This document shows positions 54,292 through 63,990 of a stretch of DNA of 64,000 bases, piece by piece; position 1 is the first letter of the stretch, and every line of letters begins with the position of its first letter. A program made the position numbers and the translations under genes. Under the pieces are notes generated by a model that was given only the letters and a program-made list of their open reading frames with translations, was not told the origin of the DNA and did no database searches. This DNA comes from Bacillus sp. AFS055030 (GTDB lineage Bacteria > Bacillota > Bacilli > Bacillales > Bacillaceae_G): NCBI RefSeq assembly GCF_002574545.1, contig NZ_NUGT01000006.1, positions 74,380 to 138,379 of the forward strand, in the 5' to 3' direction.

Positions 54292-55280
54292 TAAAATAAT
54301 AAACTCATAAATTCTTCTTTCGTTACATTACCAAAATAATGGGTAAAATTAACACCATTTAGCTTATTTTCAATCTCTTGTTGATCAAATTTACTGCCAA
54401 TCAAAAGCTGTTCTATATCAGAGACATCGCCCACCCCAAAGAAATCACCATAAATTTTAACATTCTCAATGAATCCTTTGTTTACATCTAAACGAAGATC
54501 AATTGAACCAGCTGTAAATCTTTTACTTTGTTGTATATTACATTTAGGAGATTTTCCAAAATTCCAATCCCAATTTCGGTATCTACTTTCAGCGAGTTCT
54601 TGAATATTTTTTAGATCCTCATCTGTCCATTCGTATCGTTCTATTTTCCCATGTTCTTTAAAAATAGATTGTAAAATTAAATCTTTGAATTCTAGGATTG
54701 TTAAATCGTCTTTTAAAAACTCCTTAATGTTGGCAACTCTACTTCGGACTGATTTAATTCCTTTCGATTGAATTTTTTCCAGTTTTACATTTAATGCATT
54801 AACAACTTCATCTATATCACTATCAAATAACAATGTACCATGGCTAAACATTCTACCTTTTGTTGAAAATTGTGCATTACCCGAAATTTTTCTACCTTCT
54901 GCTAAAATATCATTTCTTCCACTTAGTTCAGCATTCACACCGAGTTCTCTTAATGCCTCAATCACTGGCTCGGTAAACTTTCTAAAATTATGAAAGCTGT
55001 CACCGTCATCTTTTGTAATAAAACTAAAGTTAAGATTCCCTAAATCATGGTATACCGCTCCACCGCCAGATAATCTTCGAACGACATGGATATGATGATC
55101 ATTTACATATGATGCATTAATCTCCTCGGCAGTATTTTGATTTTTACCAATAATAATTGATGGTTCATTAATATAAAATAAAAAATATGTATTTTCAGGA
55201 TTTAGATTTTTTAGCGCATATTCTTCCATCGCTAAATTTAATGTTGGATCTGTTATCCCCCTATTATCTAAAAATAGCAT
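54291..55280 (-). CDS. lplJ: lipoate-protein ligase LplJ
   Basis: LplJ activates free lipoate with ATP and attaches it to lipoyl domains of 2-oxoacid dehydrogenases or GcvH. The 329-residue product has RRLSGGGAVYHDLGNLNFSF, the catalytic Lys in EGRKISGNAQ and a C-terminal accessory domain. The frame extends 11 codons further, but GGAGG lies seven bases before the ATG at 55280, which gives MLFLDNRGITDP as usual. It follows yhfI by 13 bases, an arrangement shared with B. subtilis. Confidence 0.93.
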   Translation of the reverse strand: MLFLDNRGITDPTLNLAMEEYALKNLNPENTYFLFYINEPSIIIGKNQNTAEEINASYVNDHHIHVVRRLSGGGAVYHDLGNLNFSFITKDDGDSFHNFRKFTEPVIEALRELGVNAELSGRNDILAEGRKISGNAQFSTKGRMFSHGTLLFDSDIDEVVNALNVKLEKIQSKGIKSVRSRVANIKEFLKDDLTILEFKDLILQSIFKEHGKIERYEWTDEDLKNIQELAESRYRNWDWNFGKSPKCNIQQSKRFTAGSIDLRLDVNKGFIENVKIYGDFFGVGDVSDIEQLLIGSKFDQQEIENKLNGVNFTHYFGNVTKEEFMSLLF

Positions 55281-55293
55281 ACGTATCCTCCTA

Positions 55294-56025
55294 TCACTTC
55301 GATTTCCATTCAAATCCTGTATAAGCTAAATGAACAAGTCCATTATAATACTTTCTGGCTTCACTTAATAAGTTTTTTGTATCTCCCTTATGCGGAAGAT
55401 GTGATAATAATAGTTCTTTTACATTTGCTTCATTTGCAATTGTTGCTGCATCTTTGCTGCTCATATGCCCCACTTTAGATCCATCTTGGTTTTCATACAT
55501 ATTACAGTCACTTATCAGTAAATCCGCATTGGAAGAAAACGGTATGAAGTCCTCAGTATAGCTTGAATCAGCTGTATAGACTACCGAGTGGGTTGTCGTT
55601 TCAATTCGCATAGCAAAGCAATCTACCGGGTGAACTGTTTTCATAAAACGAATAGTAAATGGTCCTAGGTTGAGGCCTTCATTCGGATCATATTCATATC
55701 CTTTTGTTACTTCTTTATATGTTAAGGAATTAAATTTTGCATGATCAAAATGATGTCCGTATATAGGTAAAGGAAACTGATCCACTCCATCGTTTACAAG
55801 TTTGAAGTATTGTAGTACGCCTATATCTGCAATATGATCATGATGATAATGTGATAGGATTACAGCATTTAAGTTATTAGGATCTATGTAATTTTGTAAT
55901 GTAGCTAATGCACCTGAACCACAATCAACCAATAGATTAAAATTTTTTGATTTAAATAAATAACATGAAGTTGCCTCACCTTTCCCTGGGTAGCCGCCCC
56001 AATATCCAATAACGGTCACTTTCAT
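55294..56025 (-). CDS. yhfI: YhfI, metallo-beta-lactamase fold hydrolase
   Basis: The 243-residue protein has the metal-binding motif HYHHDHIAD near residue 58 and further ligands in VHPVDCFA, YTADSSY and LSHLPHKG. It belongs to the RNase Z-like MBL group. It has no signal peptide. The substrate is unknown; its fixed pairing with lplJ in Bacillus suggests a related role, which is unproven. AAAGGAGTG precedes the ATG with a rather long spacing. Confidence 0.9.
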   Translation of the reverse strand: MKVTVIGYWGGYPGKGEATSCYLFKSKNFNLLVDCGSGALATLQNYIDPNNLNAVILSHYHHDHIADIGVLQYFKLVNDGVDQFPLPIYGHHFDHAKFNSLTYKEVTKGYEYDPNEGLNLGPFTIRFMKTVHPVDCFAMRIETTTHSVVYTADSSYTEDFIPFSSNADLLISDCNMYENQDGSKVGHMSSKDAATIANEANVKELLLSHLPHKGDTKNLLSEARKYYNGLVHLAYTGFEWKSK

Positions 56026-56130
56026 AAAACAAACACACTCCTTTGTCCTTATTATTTCTATGAAATTTTAAATTTATAAGCTTGTCCTTACTGTTTAACA
56101 AAAATAGGCATTTAAATTATTTTTTAAAAA

Positions 56131-56175
56131 TTGTACTAATACAGATTGACACAAAATACGTTGTAGTAATACAAT
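56131..56175 (+). promoter_or_regulatory. yhfH promoter with paired direct repeats
   Basis: TTGACA (56146-56151) and TACAAT (56170-56175) are 18 bases apart, a clear sigma-A-type promoter. TTGTACTAATACA at 56131-56143 and TTGTAGTAATACA at 56161-56173 differ at one base and are exactly 30 bp apart, one upstream of the -35 and one over the -10. Each is a partial palindrome, so a repressor pair is likely. Confidence 0.7.
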
Positions 56176-56205
56176 ACTAATAAGTTAACTAAAGGAGAGG
56201 GTAAT

Positions 56206-56337
56206 ATGCTAGTAAAAATGTCCGAATTTTTAAAACGATTACCAAAAAAATTATGTAAACACTGTAATTCGACGATTGAAGAACAACACGACTGCTACAG
56301 TAACACTTGCTCCAATTGCTTAAAAGATAGTTTTTAA
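56206..56337 (+). CDS. yhfH: YhfH-like small zinc-ribbon protein
   Basis: An ATG at 56206 after AAAGGAGAGGG opens 43 codons. The product reads MLVKMSEFLKRLPKKLCKHC with a later CSNCLKDSF, giving CxxC pairs at 17/20 and 35/38 plus Cys30. That fits a small zinc-binding protein like B. subtilis YhfH, which has the same N-terminus style and the same position between gltT and yhfI. Function is unknown. It is divergent from yhfI and has its own strong promoter. Confidence 0.85.
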   Translation: MLVKMSEFLKRLPKKLCKHCNSTIEEQHDCYSNTCSNCLKDSF

Positions 56338-56379
56338 GTTCCGCTTTATTAAACAGATTATTAATACAGAGACAAAATA

Positions 56380-56425
56380 AAAAGAGCAACCAAAAAAGTA
56401 TCAATCTACTTTTTTGGTTGCTCTA
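56380..56425. terminator. strong bidirectional terminator between yhfH and hemY
   Basis: AGAGCAACCAAAAAAGTA and TACTTTTTTGGTTGCTCT form an 18-bp perfect stem with a six-base loop. Confidence 0.9.
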
Positions 56426-56450
56426 ATCTTTATTACATTTTTTAAAAGCC

Positions 56451-57872
56451 TTAATAATTTCGAACTGCTTGTTTTTCATGTGCGAACAAGTATTCAATTG
56501 TATCTGAAACTGCTTTTTCACCTTGATCTATACAGTCAGGTAAGCCGGACCCATAAAAAGAGCAACCGATTACCGATACACCAGGCATTTCTTTTTGTAA
56601 ATATTGCTCCATATTTCTCGTACGCTCTTTATGATTAATCGTATATTGAGGCATAGCATCTTTCCATCTGGAAACAATATAAAACTCTGGTTTTTCAGTT
56701 ATATCCATCGTCTTTCTTAAATCTTCTAATACAATTTCAACAAGTTCTTCATCCGTTTTATCGACTATTTCTTTATTGTAAGGTCGTCCAACGTAACAAC
56801 GTAAAAGAACTTTACCCTTTGGGCAAGCATGTGCCCACTTTTTATGAGTCCATGTACACGCTGTTATATTATAATCATTGTTTCGTGAAACAACAAAGCC
56901 TGTACCATCTATATCCTTCTTAATCGCATGCTCTGGAAAAGCAAGTGCAACATTGGCAACTGATGTTGAAGGTACTTTTTTGAAAGGCTCAAATACAGGT
57001 TTATCGTTAAATAATTGTGGAATGAAACGATGAGGTACAGTAACGATAATTGAATCTGATTCAATCTTTTCATTATTGCTAAGTACAATCTCATATTTTT
57101 TTCCAATTTTATTTATATTAACTACTTGTACACCTTTTAAAACTTCTTCCGGATCTAACTCTTCTTCAATTCGTTCAACGATTGTTTGAAGGCCTGTACT
57201 TACAGTCTGGAAAATACCTTTTCTCGGACCTTTTGATTTCTTTGCAGGCATCTCTTTTTTCATACCTAAAACAATACTTTGATGTTTTTGTTCAATTTGG
57301 AAGAATTGAGGAAATGTCGCCATTAAACTCATTTGGTCAATATCGCCTGAATAAATCCCTGATAAAAGGGGCTCAATTAGATTCTCAACTACTTCATTCC
57401 CAAGTCTTCTTCTAAAAAATTTACCTAATGACATATCTCCTTGGACATGTGTTTTTGGTAAAACAAAATCTAATCCCGCACGAATTTTTCCTGCTGGTGA
57501 AAATAGACCTGAAAAAATAAATGGTTTAATTTGTGTAGGAATCCCCATGTTTGAACCTTCTGGCATACCGTGTAATTTATTATGAGCTAATACATAAGAT
57601 TTTCCAGAGGAGTTAAATACGATTTGATCTTGGATACCTAGGTTTTCAGCTAATCGATAGGCACTTCTTTTCCTTGCCAAAAATGAATCAGGACCACGCT
57701 CAATTACAAATCCATCTTTTCTAACTGTTTGGATTTTTCCTCCAAGCCTTGATGAACCTTCAATTAATTGAATATCAATCGGAAGATTATTTTTTAATTT
57801 TTCTTGTTTTAAATAGTAGGCAGATGTCAATCCAGTAATACCGCCACCAATAATGACAACCTTCTTATTCAC
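56451..57872 (-). CDS. hemY: HemY/CgoX, coproporphyrinogen III oxidase
   Basis: This FAD enzyme oxidises coproporphyrinogen III to coproporphyrin III in the Gram-positive haem route (older name protoporphyrinogen oxidase). The 473-residue product opens with the dinucleotide motif VVIIGGGITGLTSAYYL and has IERGPDSFLARK and the final GSGLPDCIDQGEKAV. The start is GTG at 57872, seven bases after AGGAGG. It is the last gene of hemE-hemH-hemY. Confidence 0.95.
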   Translation of the reverse strand: MNKKVVIIGGGITGLTSAYYLKQEKLKNNLPIDIQLIEGSSRLGGKIQTVRKDGFVIERGPDSFLARKRSAYRLAENLGIQDQIVFNSSGKSYVLAHNKLHGMPEGSNMGIPTQIKPFIFSGLFSPAGKIRAGLDFVLPKTHVQGDMSLGKFFRRRLGNEVVENLIEPLLSGIYSGDIDQMSLMATFPQFFQIEQKHQSIVLGMKKEMPAKKSKGPRKGIFQTVSTGLQTIVERIEEELDPEEVLKGVQVVNINKIGKKYEIVLSNNEKIESDSIIVTVPHRFIPQLFNDKPVFEPFKKVPSTSVANVALAFPEHAIKKDIDGTGFVVSRNNDYNITACTWTHKKWAHACPKGKVLLRCYVGRPYNKEIVDKTDEELVEIVLEDLRKTMDITEKPEFYIVSRWKDAMPQYTINHKERTRNMEQYLQKEMPGVSVIGCSFYGSGLPDCIDQGEKAVSDTIEYLFAHEKQAVRNY

Positions 57873-57899
57873 TTCTTTACCTCCTATTTCAAAACCATA

Positions 57900-58832
57900 T
57901 TATTGTTCGTTTAATTTTCTTAATACAACTGTACTAAGTCCACTAATAAATAATGGATCCGTATTTGGCATCGGTGGACGAACATATGCTTTTTGAATTT
58001 CTTCGGTTACTTGTTTACATTCTATATCGTTATCATAAAGTACTTCTAAATGTTCACTTACAAATCCTAATGGTAAATAGACGTACGTTTCAAAATCATA
58101 ATTTTCATCCAACTCACGTGTTAAATCTTGTACATCTGGTCCTAGCCAAGGCTCTGGTGTATTACCAGCACTTTGCCAACCTAGAAAATAATGACGAATA
58201 TCTGATTGCTGTACTACTAACTCGGCAGTTTCTTTAAGTTGCTCTGGGTATGGATCTCCAAAGTTAAGAATTTTTTCAGGTAAACTATGTGCTGAAAAAA
58301 TAAATGCCGTTTTCACACGTTGCTCTTCATTCATTGGTTCAAGAATTGCTTCTACCTCACGAACCCAATATTGAATAAATCGTTCTTCCTTATACCAATC
58401 ATCTACATGGATAATCTTTGGTCCGTCAATTTTTTCTGAATGATTTGTAGCACGTTCGTTATACGATTTAACACTAAACGTAGAATAATGTGGTGCAAGT
58501 ACGATACTAACTGCTTTTGTTATACCGTCTTTTTTCATTTCATCTACTGCATCTTCAATGAATGGTTCGATATGTTTCAGTCCGATGTACATTTTGAATT
58601 CTACTTTGTCTTGGATCTTATTTAAATCTTCTTCTAATGCTTTTGCTTGGTCAATTGTTATTTTTGCTAAAGGAGAGATTCCCCCAATTGCACGATATCG
58701 TTCTGTCAATTCTTCTAGCGCTTCTTGGCTCGGCTTTCTACCTCTACGAATATCTGTATAATAACGCTCAATATCTGATTCTTTGTATGGCGTGCCGTAA
58801 GCCATAACTAATAAACCGATTTTTTCTTTCAT
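57900..58832 (-). CDS. hemH: HemH/CpfC, ferrochelatase
   Basis: This enzyme inserts Fe2+ into coproporphyrin III. The 310 residues include the catalytic His182 in [10 protein letters not shown] and Glu263 in [12 protein letters not shown], the equivalents of His183 and Glu264 of B. subtilis. The start is [15 protein letters not shown]. It is a soluble, monomeric-type ferrochelatase without a C-terminal anchor. It follows hemE by 23 bases. Confidence 0.96.
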   Translation of the reverse strand: MKEKIGLLVMAYGTPYKESDIERYYTDIRRGRKPSQEALEELTERYRAIGGISPLAKITIDQAKALEEDLNKIQDKVEFKMYIGLKHIEPFIEDAVDEMKKDGITKAVSIVLAPHYSTFSVKSYNERATNHSEKIDGPKIIHVDDWYKEERFIQYWVREVEAILEPMNEEQRVKTAFIFSAHSLPEKILNFGDPYPEQLKETAELVVQQSDIRHYFLGWQSAGNTPEPWLGPDVQDLTRELDENYDFETYVYLPLGFVSEHLEVLYDNDIECKQVTEEIQKAYVRPPMPNTDPLFISGLSTVVLRKLNEQ

Positions 58833-58855
58833 GTCATCACCATAGTCCTTTTAAA

Positions 58856-59899
58856 TTAAGCTTTAACCCTTGATGAATACTCATGTACAAAACTTGTTAA
58901 ACGTTTAAGAGTATCAGGATTTACTTCAGGGAATACCCCATGACCTAAGTTGAAAATATGACCTGGATTTGCCATACCCTCATCTAATATTTCCTTTGCA
59001 CGTTTCTCAATAACTTCCCATGGTGCTAATAAAAACGAAGGATCTAAATTCCCTTGAAGTGTTTTCGTAATGCCTAAAGAGCGAGCTTCAGTAATAGAAG
59101 TTCTCCAATCTAAACCAATTACATCTACAGGTAGTTCATTCCATTCATGAATTAAATGACTTGCTCCAATTCCAAACATAGTCGTTGGAATATGATCTGC
59201 TTTAAGTGCTGTAAAAATTTTATCCATGCATGGTTTAATATAAATGCGATAATCAGTAGCATTTAAAGCACCAACCCATGAATCAAATAATTGAATTGCA
59301 CTTGCCCCTGCTTTTACTTGAGCCTTTACGTATTTAATTGTCATGTCTGCTAAATGATCCATTAAAGCAAACCATGCTTCTGGCTCTGCATACATAAATG
59401 ATTTTGTTTTATTATAGCTTCTTGATGGTCTTCCTTCGATCATATAGCTAGCAACTGTAAAAGGTGCACCCGCGAATCCAATTAATGGAACAGAAAGAAC
59501 CTCTGTTGTTAATAATTTAATCGTCTCATAGATATAAGGTAATTGCTCTTCTGGATGAATATCAGTTAACTTTTTTACATCTGCTAAAGAACGAATAGGA
59601 TTGCTTATTACCGGTCCTACTCCTGATTGAATTTCTACGTCTACTCCAATTGCAGGAAGTGGAGACATAATATCTTTATATAAAATAGCTGCATCAACAT
59701 TATATTGATCCACTGGAAGCGCTGTTACGTAAGCGCATAATTCAGGTTGATGAGTAATTTCAAATAAAGAATATTTTTCTTTTATTTTTCGGTATTCTGG
59801 CTGAGAACGCCCTGCTTGTCTCATATACCAAACTGGTGTATGCGTTACTTCTTCTCCCTTAATCGCTTTAAGAAATGTATCGTTAAAATCTTTTTTCAT
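58856..59899 (-). CDS. hemE: HemE, uroporphyrinogen decarboxylase
   Basis: HemE removes four acetate carboxyl groups from uroporphyrinogen III to give coproporphyrinogen III. The 347-residue protein has the N-terminal signature [17 protein letters not shown] with active-site Arg, the catalytic Asp context [12 protein letters not shown], and [23 protein letters not shown] precedes the ATG. First gene of hemEHY, behind a promoter at 59962-59989. Confidence 0.96.
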   Translation of the reverse strand: MKKDFNDTFLKAIKGEEVTHTPVWYMRQAGRSQPEYRKIKEKYSLFEITHQPELCAYVTALPVDQYNVDAAILYKDIMSPLPAIGVDVEIQSGVGPVISNPIRSLADVKKLTDIHPEEQLPYIYETIKLLTTEVLSVPLIGFAGAPFTVASYMIEGRPSRSYNKTKSFMYAEPEAWFALMDHLADMTIKYVKAQVKAGASAIQLFDSWVGALNATDYRIYIKPCMDKIFTALKADHIPTTMFGIGASHLIHEWNELPVDVIGLDWRTSITEARSLGITKTLQGNLDPSFLLAPWEVIEKRAKEILDEGMANPGHIFNLGHGVFPEVNPDTLKRLTSFVHEYSSRVKA

Positions 59900-59961
59900 C
59901 CTTCAAAGTCTCCCTTTCACTTTTCCAAACTCTACTATTAAATATACTGATTGAACCATTA

Positions 59962-59989
59962 ATTGTATAGAAAACTCGAATTTTGACAC
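59962..59989 (-). promoter_or_regulatory. probable promoter of hemEHY
   Basis: On the minus strand GTGTCA (59989-59984) and TACAAT (59967-59962) are 16 bases apart, about 60 bases upstream of hemE. The rest of 59990-60247 shows no gene or obvious element. Confidence 0.5.
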
Positions 59990-60247
59990 ATAATGTTCAC
60001 TGATTTTACAATTTTTCTCAATTAATAGGTCTATTTTACTACCAGACTTTTCCCATTAAAAATTATATCAAAATATGTCTAAAATATCGAATCAATAATC
60101 TTTATTTAATACTACTTTTTATAAAATAAAGTAGTTTAATCATTCTTTTTTTTATGTTCGATTTGATCTCATAGTTCAATCTACTTAATCTCTTTACGAT
60201 TATTTTTTAAGAGATACAGTTTTTTTATAAATAGTTTTAATATGGAA

Positions 60248-60294
60248 ATAAAAAACTCCCCTTCAAATCATGTGATAAGAAGGAGAGCCTTAAA
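60248..60294 (-). terminator. terminator of pbpF
   Basis: CTCTCCTTC pairs (one G-U) with GAAGGGGAG, followed by TTTTTTATT on the minus strand, directly after the pbpF stop. Confidence 0.7.
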
Positions 60295-60298
60295 ATGT

Positions 60299-62434
60299 CT
60301 ATTCCTTATTTCTTATGTTAGGTTTGACAAGTTTAGACCTCTGACCTTCTTCTTTTGTTTGAGGATTGTACGGTACTACATAATAAGAAGGTACATTAAA
60401 TACATTTACGAAGGAATCTTTGTACTCATCTAAACCAGTAACAGTATCTATTAATTTCTCTTTTCCATTCTTCACTCGATAGATTCGATATTGTTGTCTG
60501 TGGTCAGTTGGTGCATTCCAATTAATGACAACCGTGAATAATCCAAATGGAGAGAAAGATACTTTTGATTGAACATTAGAAATAGGCTCTAAATTTATCG
60601 GTGATTCTAAATCGTCGATATTTTTTGGCTTTTTAAATTTTGTAGATGGTTCTCTTCCTGCTTCACTTAAAATCTTTTTGAATAATATAGTTGGATAGGT
60701 ACTACCATTTCTTAAGTAATGTTTTGAATCTGTTTTATCATATCCCATCCAAATTGCCCCTACAACGTCTGGTGTATAGCCTACAAACCAAGCATCTTTG
60801 TTTCCGTTTGTTTGGCCAGGTATATTCGTAGATCCCGTTTTACCAGCTAAATCGCCATTAAAACTTCCTCTACTAGCTGTCCCTTCATTTACAACACCTT
60901 TTAGCATTTTCGTCATATACCAAGAGGTTTGTGATGAAAACACTTTATATTCCTTAATTTTCACTTCGGCAACTAATTCATTATTTCGATCATAAATCGC
61001 ATTAATAACGAAAGGCTCTAATGCATCTCCATCATGATCAAAAGCGCTATAAGCTTTTACTAGCTCTAATGGTGTTAAACCAATCTTAAGTCCCCCAAGC
61101 GCCATACTTAAACCTTGATCAGGAATACTCAAATCCATTTTTTCTAGATATTCTTTTGCTTGATCAATTCCAATATCATTTAATAACCATACTGCTGGTA
61201 CATTCGCTGACTCTATTAATGCATTAAACATCGAAATTGTCTTCGTATAAACTCCATTATAATTTTTTGGTTTATAGTCTCCTAATGCACTTTGCTCATT
61301 AGGTAATAAAGAATACGGATTGTAATTTCCAGTTTCAAGTGCTGGTGAATAAACAAGTAAAGGCTTCATTGTTGAACCAGGTTGTCTTTTCACGTTAATT
61401 CGATTTAGTCCTTGAAAATAGTAATTTCTACCTCCAATTGCCGCCTCAACACCACCAGTTTCCGAGTTTATTAATACGAAGGCACCTTCAGCATTTTGAT
61501 CAGTTCCCGGAAAATAGTTTCCATTTTTAAAATACTTATAGGCGGTTAATTGTGTTTTTTTATGGATTGGAACGACAACTTTGTATCCACCATTTAAAAG
61601 TTGGTCATAAGAAATGCCGTATTTCTCTTTTGCTTCCTTTATAACCATATCTATGTATGTAGCATATCCATTTTCAAATTTTTGTTCTGTAATATGTAAT
61701 ACTGTTGGTTTGCTTTTAGCTTTCTCATATTCTGATTCAGTTATATAATGAGTATCTAGCATTTTATATAAAACAAGATTCCTACGTTCTAAAGATCTCA
61801 CCGGTTGTGTGATTGGATCATAATGTGACGGAGCTTTTAATAAGGCTGCTAGAGATGCACTTTCTTCAATCGTCAAATTTTTAACATCTTTCCCGAAATA
61901 ATATTTTGCAGCCCCGCCAATGCCATATACACCGTGACCGAAATAAACTTGGTTTAAATACATTTCTAGAATTTGATCTTTTGTATACTTTCTTTCTAGA
62001 TTAATTGCTATAATGACTTCCTTTGTTTTTCTCATAAATGTTTTGTCGTGCGTCAAAAAAACATTCTTTGCAAGTTGTTGAGTAAGTGTACTCGCTCCTT
62101 GTACTTTACTAAATGCTTTTATATCATTTACTATAGCCCGAAAGATTGATTGAGTATCAATTCCATGGTGCTTATAGAAACGTTCATCTTCAATTGAAAC
62201 AAAAGCTTGTTTAGTATAATTAGGTATATCATTAATTGAAACGATTTGATGATTTTCATTATATAGCTTTGATATAAAATTCCCCTCTAAATCTACCATT
62301 TCAGATGATGAATGGATGACTAACTTATCTTCATCTATAACATAATTACCTAAGAAAACGATTAGTAAAAATCCAACAAAGCTAATTAACAGGACACTTA
62401 TCAGTCCTATTGCTAAAAATCCCCACTTTTTCAA
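60299..62434 (-). CDS. pbpF: class A penicillin-binding protein, PbpF-like
   Basis: This bifunctional enzyme polymerises and cross-links peptidoglycan. The 711-residue product has an N-terminal membrane anchor (about 5-30) and a GT51 glycosyltransferase domain with EDERFYKHHGID (Glu82 first catalytic residue). The transpeptidase has STMK at 354-357, SAN at 409-411 and KTG at 532-534. A C-terminal fibronectin-like extension follows. The start is TTG at 62434 after AAGGTGA. Length is close to B. subtilis PbpF (about 714), which also neighbours hemEHY. Confidence 0.92.
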   Translation of the reverse strand: MKKWGFLAIGLISVLLISFVGFLLIVFLGNYVIDEDKLVIHSSSEMVDLEGNFISKLYNENHQIVSINDIPNYTKQAFVSIEDERFYKHHGIDTQSIFRAIVNDIKAFSKVQGASTLTQQLAKNVFLTHDKTFMRKTKEVIIAINLERKYTKDQILEMYLNQVYFGHGVYGIGGAAKYYFGKDVKNLTIEESASLAALLKAPSHYDPITQPVRSLERRNLVLYKMLDTHYITESEYEKAKSKPTVLHITEQKFENGYATYIDMVIKEAKEKYGISYDQLLNGGYKVVVPIHKKTQLTAYKYFKNGNYFPGTDQNAEGAFVLINSETGGVEAAIGGRNYYFQGLNRINVKRQPGSTMKPLLVYSPALETGNYNPYSLLPNEQSALGDYKPKNYNGVYTKTISMFNALIESANVPAVWLLNDIGIDQAKEYLEKMDLSIPDQGLSMALGGLKIGLTPLELVKAYSAFDHDGDALEPFVINAIYDRNNELVAEVKIKEYKVFSSQTSWYMTKMLKGVVNEGTASRGSFNGDLAGKTGSTNIPGQTNGNKDAWFVGYTPDVVGAIWMGYDKTDSKHYLRNGSTYPTILFKKILSEAGREPSTKFKKPKNIDDLESPINLEPISNVQSKVSFSPFGLFTVVINWNAPTDHRQQYRIYRVKNGKEKLIDTVTGLDEYKDSFVNVFNVPSYYVVPYNPQTKEEGQRSKLVKPNIRNKE

Positions 62435-62633
62435 TTATTTCACCTTCATTTCTCTTACCTTCTAACAAATAGTATATCCATTTATTCCCACGAATAAGTC
62501 ATTATTTCCTAATTTTCGATGGATATTTCCTTGGAAATACATTTTTCGTCATTTCTTAATGGAAGATATTTTGAAGGATATCAATTACATTTCTTGAATA
62601 GGTTATATAGATAGTATGTAGGAGGGTGAAATA

Positions 62634-63830
62634 ATGTCAGATTTATTTTCTTTATTAGATTCATATTATCCGGAGATGGTATCGACACGTAGATACTTAC
62701 ATGAAAATCCTGAGCTTTCATTTAAAGAGTACGAGACAGCAAAATTCATTCAAAACTTTTATCAACAATTAAATATTCCATTCAAATCAAATGTCGGTGG
62801 AAATGGTGTTGTTGCTACAATCCATGGTCGAAACCCTGGAAAAACAATCGCCTTACGAGCTGATTTTGATGCATTGCCTATTCAAGATGAGAAAAATGTT
62901 CCTTATTCCTCAAAAGTACCTGGCGTTATGCATGCATGTGGTCATGATGGTCATACTGCTACACTTCTATATTTAGCAAAGGCACTTCATGAGCAAAAAG
63001 ATTCATGGGACGGTAAAATTGTGTTACTTCACCAACATGCAGAAGAATATGCACCAGGTGGAGCAATTTCGATGATCGCTGATGGCTGTTTAGACGGTGT
63101 TGATGAGGTTTATGGAACCCATTTGTGGGCAATTGAAGAATTAGGAACGATTGGTTATCGAAAGGGCCCAATTATGGCAGCTGCTGATCGTTTTTCAATC
63201 ACAATCCAGGGGCAAGGCGGTCATGGTGCAGAACCCCATCGAACAAAAGACAGTATTGTGATTGCTAGTCAACTAGTTATGGCACTTCAACAAGTCGTTA
63301 GTCGAGAAACAAATCCAATTGATACTGTAGTCTTATCAATCGGAAGTTTCGAAGCAAAAAATGCTTTTAATGTTATCGCCGATCGAGCAACTTTAATCGG
63401 AACGGTTCGTACGTTCAAAAAGGAAACACAAGAGAAAGTAAAAAAACAAATAGCTAGAATCATAAAAGGCATTTGTCTAGCAAATGATGTTACATACGAA
63501 TATAAATACGATGATGGATATCCTCCAGTAGTAAATCATGAAAAAGAAACTGACTTATTAGTTAAAGTAGCCGAATCAATTGATGAAGTTAGGCAATTAA
63601 AAGAAATGGACCCTAAAATGGGCGGAGAAGATTTCGCATACTACTTACAAAAAGTACCAGGAACTTTCTTCTTCACAGGAGCTAAACCGCCTCACGTTAC
63701 AGAAGCATATCCTCATCACCATCCAAAATTTGATTTTGACGAAAAAGCTATGCTAATTGCAGCAAAAACACTTGGCTCTGTGACATTAGCTTCATTAAAA
63801 CAATCACAAACATTAGTTGAACAAAAATAA
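62634..63830 (+). CDS. yhaA: YhaA, M20D amidohydrolase (N-acyl-L-amino acid amidohydrolase type)
   Basis: The 398-residue protein is an M20D peptidase-family amidohydrolase. It has RRYLHENPELSFKE, the metal ligand segment MHACGHDGHTA, HQHAEEYAPGGA, the dimerisation-domain GQGGHGAEPHRT and a final GGEDFAYYL ligand. Such enzymes cleave N-acyl amino acids. The exact substrate is unknown. AGGAGGGTGAAATA precedes the ATG. It is divergent from pbpF, consistent with yhaA lying in this neighbourhood in B. subtilis. Confidence 0.9.
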   Translation: MSDLFSLLDSYYPEMVSTRRYLHENPELSFKEYETAKFIQNFYQQLNIPFKSNVGGNGVVATIHGRNPGKTIALRADFDALPIQDEKNVPYSSKVPGVMHACGHDGHTATLLYLAKALHEQKDSWDGKIVLLHQHAEEYAPGGAISMIADGCLDGVDEVYGTHLWAIEELGTIGYRKGPIMAAADRFSITIQGQGGHGAEPHRTKDSIVIASQLVMALQQVVSRETNPIDTVVLSIGSFEAKNAFNVIADRATLIGTVRTFKKETQEKVKKQIARIIKGICLANDVTYEYKYDDGYPPVVNHEKETDLLVKVAESIDEVRQLKEMDPKMGGEDFAYYLQKVPGTFFFTGAKPPHVTEAYPHHHPKFDFDEKAMLIAAKTLGSVTLASLKQSQTLVEQK

Positions 63831-63832
63831 GA

Positions 63833-63863
63833 AAAAGGAGAACTTTATAGGTTCTCCTTTTCA
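63833..63863 (+). terminator. terminator after yhaA
   Basis: AAAAGGAGAAC and GTTCTCCTTTT form an 11-bp stem with a seven-base loop. Confidence 0.85.
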
Positions 63864-63959
63864 GAGTGTTGAAAAATGATTTTGTCAACTACGCCAATTT
63901 TTGGTTGATTTCCACTAAAACCTGTCATGAGTAAGGAACTTTCTAATATTTGCTGGTTT

Positions 63960-63990
63960 ACTTCCTCATGAACCTATTATGAGGAAGTAT
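63960..63990. repeat. perfect hairpin at the right edge
   Basis: ACTTCCTCAT and ATGAGGAAGT form a 10-bp stem. It could be the terminator of a gene beyond the window, and it resembles the degenerate hairpins at 3141-3220. Confidence 0.5.

Noticed and set aside
56189..56404. 71-codon minus-strand frame opposite yhfH
   Set aside because: No ribosome binding site; it is the shadow of yhfH and the strong hairpin following it.
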